Shown here: positions 61,470 to 64,000 of the stretch, piece by piece
Layout: every line of letters starts with the position of its first letter
Numbering within the stretch: the first letter of the stretch is position 1
Assembly (NCBI GenBank): GCA_049273695.1
Contig: JBASRE010000048.1
Coordinates: forward strand, 124,001 to 188,000
Origin: UBA11740 sp049273695
Lineage (GTDB): Bacteria > Acidobacteriota > Blastocatellia > Pyrinomonadales > Pyrinomonadaceae
Direction: 5' to 3'
DNA: 64,000 nucleotides
The notes under the pieces: model-generated
What the model saw: only the letters and a program-made list of their open reading frames with translations
What the model was told of the DNA's origin: nothing
Databases searched by the model: none
Program-made: the position numbers and the translations under genes

Positions 61470-62712
61470 CGCCGACCGGGCAGGGAGGGCAGCCGATTAT
61501 CATGATGATGCCGTCGCCTTCCTTTGTCCTGAAATCAATTGAGTATTTTTGCCAGCCGTGCGTGCCGGTCGGAAGCCCCGCAGAACCCACTAAGGCCTGG
61601 CTGGTTTGGCCGTCCATGATGACGACGACCGGCGTACTGGCGCTGTTAAGCTTGTCCGTGCGAGCATAAAATTCCAGGCGGTACTGCGTGTTGGGTTGAA
61701 CAACCATCGTTTGCGACGCGTTGATGCGCTCAGGGCGGTTCGCCGCACTCAAAACAATCTGCAGGCTGCGCCGGCCACCGTGTGCTTCGTCACTGAGTGA
61801 AAGTTGCGCCTGAACGCTTGAGCCAATCGTCCAGCCGAACGGCCGCGTTACGGGCAGCGTGATCAGCCCCTCGAAGTCGCCGTTCGAAAAGACTTCCGGA
61901 TCAGGCACGGCGTCGCGTGGTTCGACGTCGCGGTGTACTTCCAGCGCCGCGCGAAACTGTTTCGCATCGAGCAGGGTCTTGCGCAGGCTTCGTCCGGCGG
62001 GCACGATTTTCGCGCGCACATCGGGAGTCAGGGTCTTCCACAATCGCACCGCATCGTCGTACTGCTTCAGGCCCACGAGATACACGGCAAAAATAACGCG
62101 CACATTCGGGTCCTTGCATGCTTCGGTGGCGATGCGGTCGACGTCGCCGTCGTACGCCTGCCAGGCGAGGTTGATCACCTGCGGCCAAAGCTCCGGGTTC
62201 GCCTCAGCCGCGCGAAAAAGATGTGCGAAAGCCTCTTCAAATCGGTTCGACCGCAGCAGCAAGTTGCCTATTCGCCAGTGCGGGTGATAGTAGTTCGGAG
62301 CCAGGAAAATGGCGCGACGCAAAGCCTTTTCAGCATCCGCGCGATCGCCGGTCATTTCAAGAGCGCGTCCAAGCTCTTCCCAGAAGCGAAAATCATTTGG
62401 TGAAAGCCGCACCGCGATTTCGAACTCGCGCCGCGTCTCCTGCATGTTGTTCTCGGTAAACTCGCGCCGCACCGCCGCGCCCAACTGCCAATGAACGAAG
62501 GGATCGTCCGGCGCCCAGCGCGCGGCCACGCGTGCGAGTTCCAGGTTCGGAGGTTCGCCGGTGGTGGCGACTTCAGAAACCGTGGCGCCGACCTGCCATC
62601 GCAGACAAAACCAGCCGACGAGAATTGCCAGCAGCACCGGAATAAGCACCAGCAGTCTGGCAGCTCCAGGTAAGCGGATTTCAATGCTGGCCGGGGAACT
62701 TGTGAGGGACAT
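61348..62712 (-). CDS. TPR protein with single membrane anchor, polysaccharide locus
   Basis: The Met at 62712 (MSLTSSPAS) is chosen: it lies 7 bp after the upstream gene's stop, while the frame from 62790 overlaps that gene. About 454 aa. One N-terminal helix (LLVLIPVLLAILVGWFCL), TPR repeats at about 70-260 (DFRFWEELGRALEMTGDRADAEKALRRAIFLAPNYYHPHWRIG), then a beta-rich C-terminal domain (about 285-440) resembling carbohydrate-binding modules. Probably a periplasmic assembly partner of the adjacent ligase. Its long overlap with the ligase start suggests the ligase may begin later. Confidence 0.78.
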   Translation of the reverse strand: MSLTSSPASIEIRLPGAARLLVLIPVLLAILVGWFCLRWQVGATVSEVATTGEPPNLELARVAARWAPDDPFVHWQLGAAVRREFTENNMQETRREFEIAVRLSPNDFRFWEELGRALEMTGDRADAEKALRRAIFLAPNYYHPHWRIGNLLLRSNRFEEAFAHLFRAAEANPELWPQVINLAWQAYDGDVDRIATEACKDPNVRVIFAVYLVGLKQYDDAVRLWKTLTPDVRAKIVPAGRSLRKTLLDAKQFRAALEVHRDVEPRDAVPDPEVFSNGDFEGLITLPVTRPFGWTIGSSVQAQLSLSDEAHGGRRSLQIVLSAANRPERINASQTMVVQPNTQYRLEFYARTDKLNSASTPVVVIMDGQTSQALVGSAGLPTGTHGWQKYSIDFRTKEGDGIIMIIGCPPCPVGDVCPIFGTVWYDDFILQRTSGGPGRTAPAGAGQETRSAAR

Positions 62713-62719
62713 GCGGTGT

Positions 62720-64000
62720 TCAGGCGTGTGAATCGCCGTTTCGCGTCGCAAACGGCATGGTCGACAGCTCTTGCTCGCCAATGCTTTCAATTCGGATGGC
62801 CATGCGTTTCAGTTCGATGTTTTGCGCTTCGCACTCGCGCAGAATTTCGTTGATACGTTCCTCCGTAATGCTGGGACTCGAAATCACGATTTGCTCGATC
62901 TTTTGATGCGTGACAATCCGGTGCAGCATGCCGTTGCCGCCAAAGACCGGTAACCCATGAATCACTTTGCCACGCTTATTCGGATCGTCGTCCATGAACC
63001 CGACCGGTTGGCATTGCAGTTCGCGATTATTGAGCAGCTCCCGCAAAAGCAATTCGCCCGCGTCGCCCGCACCGTAAATCAGCGCGCGCCGGCTACCGGT
63101 CGCGGCGCCGGCCGGCAAAAGTTGCCGGAACAAACGAAAAGCCATGCGGCTGCCCGCCAGCATCATCAGCATCACCATCGCGTCAACGACAAAGACGGCG
63201 CGCGAGAATCCTTCAAAACGAAACTTGAAGAGGATGATGGTCATGCTGACGACTGAGCCGGCCGCGACCGCCTTTGCGAACACCACCAGGTCATCAATGC
63301 CGGTGTAGCGCCATATGCCGCGATAAACGCCGAAGAAGAGAAACGCCGCCAGCCGCACCACGACGACTATCGGCAGCGTTCGCAGGAACAGCGTCCGGGC
63401 CGCGCTGTCTGAGAATCCCTGAATGGTCAAAGTGTATGCGGCCCAGTAAGCGAGAATGATGAGGCCGACATCCATCAGCACTTCGAAGATTCGGCGCTTG
63501 TACGAAAAGTCGATCAGAAAACCAAACAGTGGCTTTTCGCGCGCGGCCACCGCTTGCGCTTCTTCGTCATAAGCTTTAACACCCGCGAGATACACGCCCA
63601 GCAGCGTCAGCACAATGATGAAGCCGAACAAAAGCGCGATGCTGACGTCCGGCCTGAACGCGCGTACGGCCACCGCCAGCAGCCCCGAAACCGCCGCGAG
63701 CCCGTAAAGCATCCACACCGCCCGGCGCTCTGACATGCCCAAAGCCACCAGTCGATGTGAGGTGTGATCGCGCCCACCTTGCGACGCCGCGCGTCCCGAA
63801 AGCTTGCGCAGGATCGTGACGAACGTCGTATCAAAAATAGGAATGAACAGAACCAGGATCGGAACCGCGAGCACTGGCAGGAAACTTCGCGACCGCCCGC
63901 CGGAAAGATTCACCAGCGCAGTGCTGGCGAGGAAGAACCCTATGAACATCGACCCGCAGTCACCCATGAAAATCGACGCGGGCGTCGAGTTGAAAACCAA
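62720..64000 (-). CDS. WecA/MraY-type sugar-phosphate transferase fused to a nucleotide-sugar domain (5' end outside)
   Basis: The gene runs off the right edge. The visible part starts with MGDCGSMFIGFFLA (the conserved MGDxGS of glycosyl-4 transferases) and IFDTTFVTILRKLSGRAASQGGRDHTSHRLVALGM (HxH-type end), then more helices. A new block follows, VLMDVGLIILAYWAAYTL through FGVYRGIWRYTGIDDLV, and RRALIYGAGDAGELLLRELL, GFMDDDPNKRGKVIHGLPVFGG, IVISSPSITEERI. That is the CoA/NAD-binding N-terminal module of FlaA1/CapD-type enzymes; its catalytic dehydratase half is absent. So the protein joins transfer of sugar-1-phosphate to undecaprenyl phosphate with a Rossmann module. Confidence 0.85.
   Translation of the reverse strand: MVFNSTPASIFMGDCGSMFIGFFLASTALVNLSGGRSRSFLPVLAVPILVLFIPIFDTTFVTILRKLSGRAASQGGRDHTSHRLVALGMSERRAVWMLYGLAAVSGLLAVAVRAFRPDVSIALLFGFIIVLTLLGVYLAGVKAYDEEAQAVAAREKPLFGFLIDFSYKRRIFEVLMDVGLIILAYWAAYTLTIQGFSDSAARTLFLRTLPIVVVVRLAAFLFFGVYRGIWRYTGIDDLVVFAKAVAAGSVVSMTIILFKFRFEGFSRAVFVVDAMVMLMMLAGSRMAFRLFRQLLPAGAATGSRRALIYGAGDAGELLLRELLNNRELQCQPVGFMDDDPNKRGKVIHGLPVFGGNGMLHRIVTHQKIEQIVISSPSITEERINEILRECEAQNIELKRMAIRIESIGEQELSTMPFATRNGDSHA

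Overview
The window looks like a piece of chromosome from a GC-rich soil or water bacterium, most likely an Acidobacteriota member (Blastocatellia / Pyrinomonadaceae type). The pointers are a DUF1800/DUF1501 pair, secreted M28 peptidases with an FnIII tail, stand-alone BirA with type III pantothenate kinase (CoaX), an in-frame-UGA redox gene, many lipoproteins, and an unusual load of small palindromic and heptameric repeats. This assignment is inference from gene content; no rRNA or tRNA gene was seen to anchor it.

Layout. 1-4.9 kb: the 3' end of an M28 peptidase gene, then an AT-richer two-gene island (609-aa unknown protein; CoiA-like zinc-finger plus coiled-coil protein) bracketed by direct repeats of the peptidase gene's own 3' end. 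5-8.6 kb: DUF1800/DUF1501 pair closed by a strong terminator. 8.65-10.3 kb: a small promoter-led pair of unknown exported or membrane proteins. 10.5-24.5 kb: lipoprotein, cyclase, M28 peptidase, birA, glycosyltransferase, VOC protein, PQQ-like propeller, a frameshifted DUF433/DUF5615 toxin-antitoxin pair, coaX, and a gluzincin protease coupled to an MBL-fold hydrolase. 24.5-31.1 kb: an RlmD-type RNA methyltransferase, comEC, an orphan antitoxin-like gene, cysteine dioxygenase, glycerate 2-kinase and a ComEA-like lipoprotein. 31.4-36.3 kb: a caspase-like protein with EF-hand and Tudor-like segments, a membrane protein and ftsK. 36.4-43.2 kb: a patchwork of orphan genes (PhyH, ankyrin, DUF6150, amidohydrolase, matrixin, DUF2231) ending in a probable selenoprotein with a UxxC motif and a bSECIS-like hairpin. 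43.2-50.9 kb: APC transporter, KdpDE-like two-component pair, S41 peptidase with TPR, crcB and TauE. 51-55.4 kb: a type IIG restriction-modification gene whose 3' end occurs three times around a PIN-domain toxin-antitoxin cargo. 55.4-64 kb: MFS exporter, amphi-Trp, MgtC, long-chain acyl-CoA ligase, then a polysaccharide locus (O-antigen ligase, TPR protein, WecA-type transferase fused to a nucleotide-sugar-modifying-like domain) running off the right edge.

Two themes stand out. First, cargo genes sit beside duplicated 3' ends of a resident gene (M28 peptidase at 0.6/4.8 kb; type IIG R-M at 51.0/52.2/52.3 kb). Second, short repeats invade genes: one palindrome lies in frame inside the rlmD-like gene, another inside the caspase-like gene, and several protein ends (BirA N-terminus, histidine kinase, CoaX and R-M C-termini) are encoded by repeat sequence. 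Intergenic heptamer arrays (7-bp period, several different units) recur throughout, often as oppositely oriented pairs. Natural competence is suggested by comEC and a ComEA-like gene about 2.3 kb apart. The most striking single gene is the UGA-containing reading frame at 42.6-43.2 kb.
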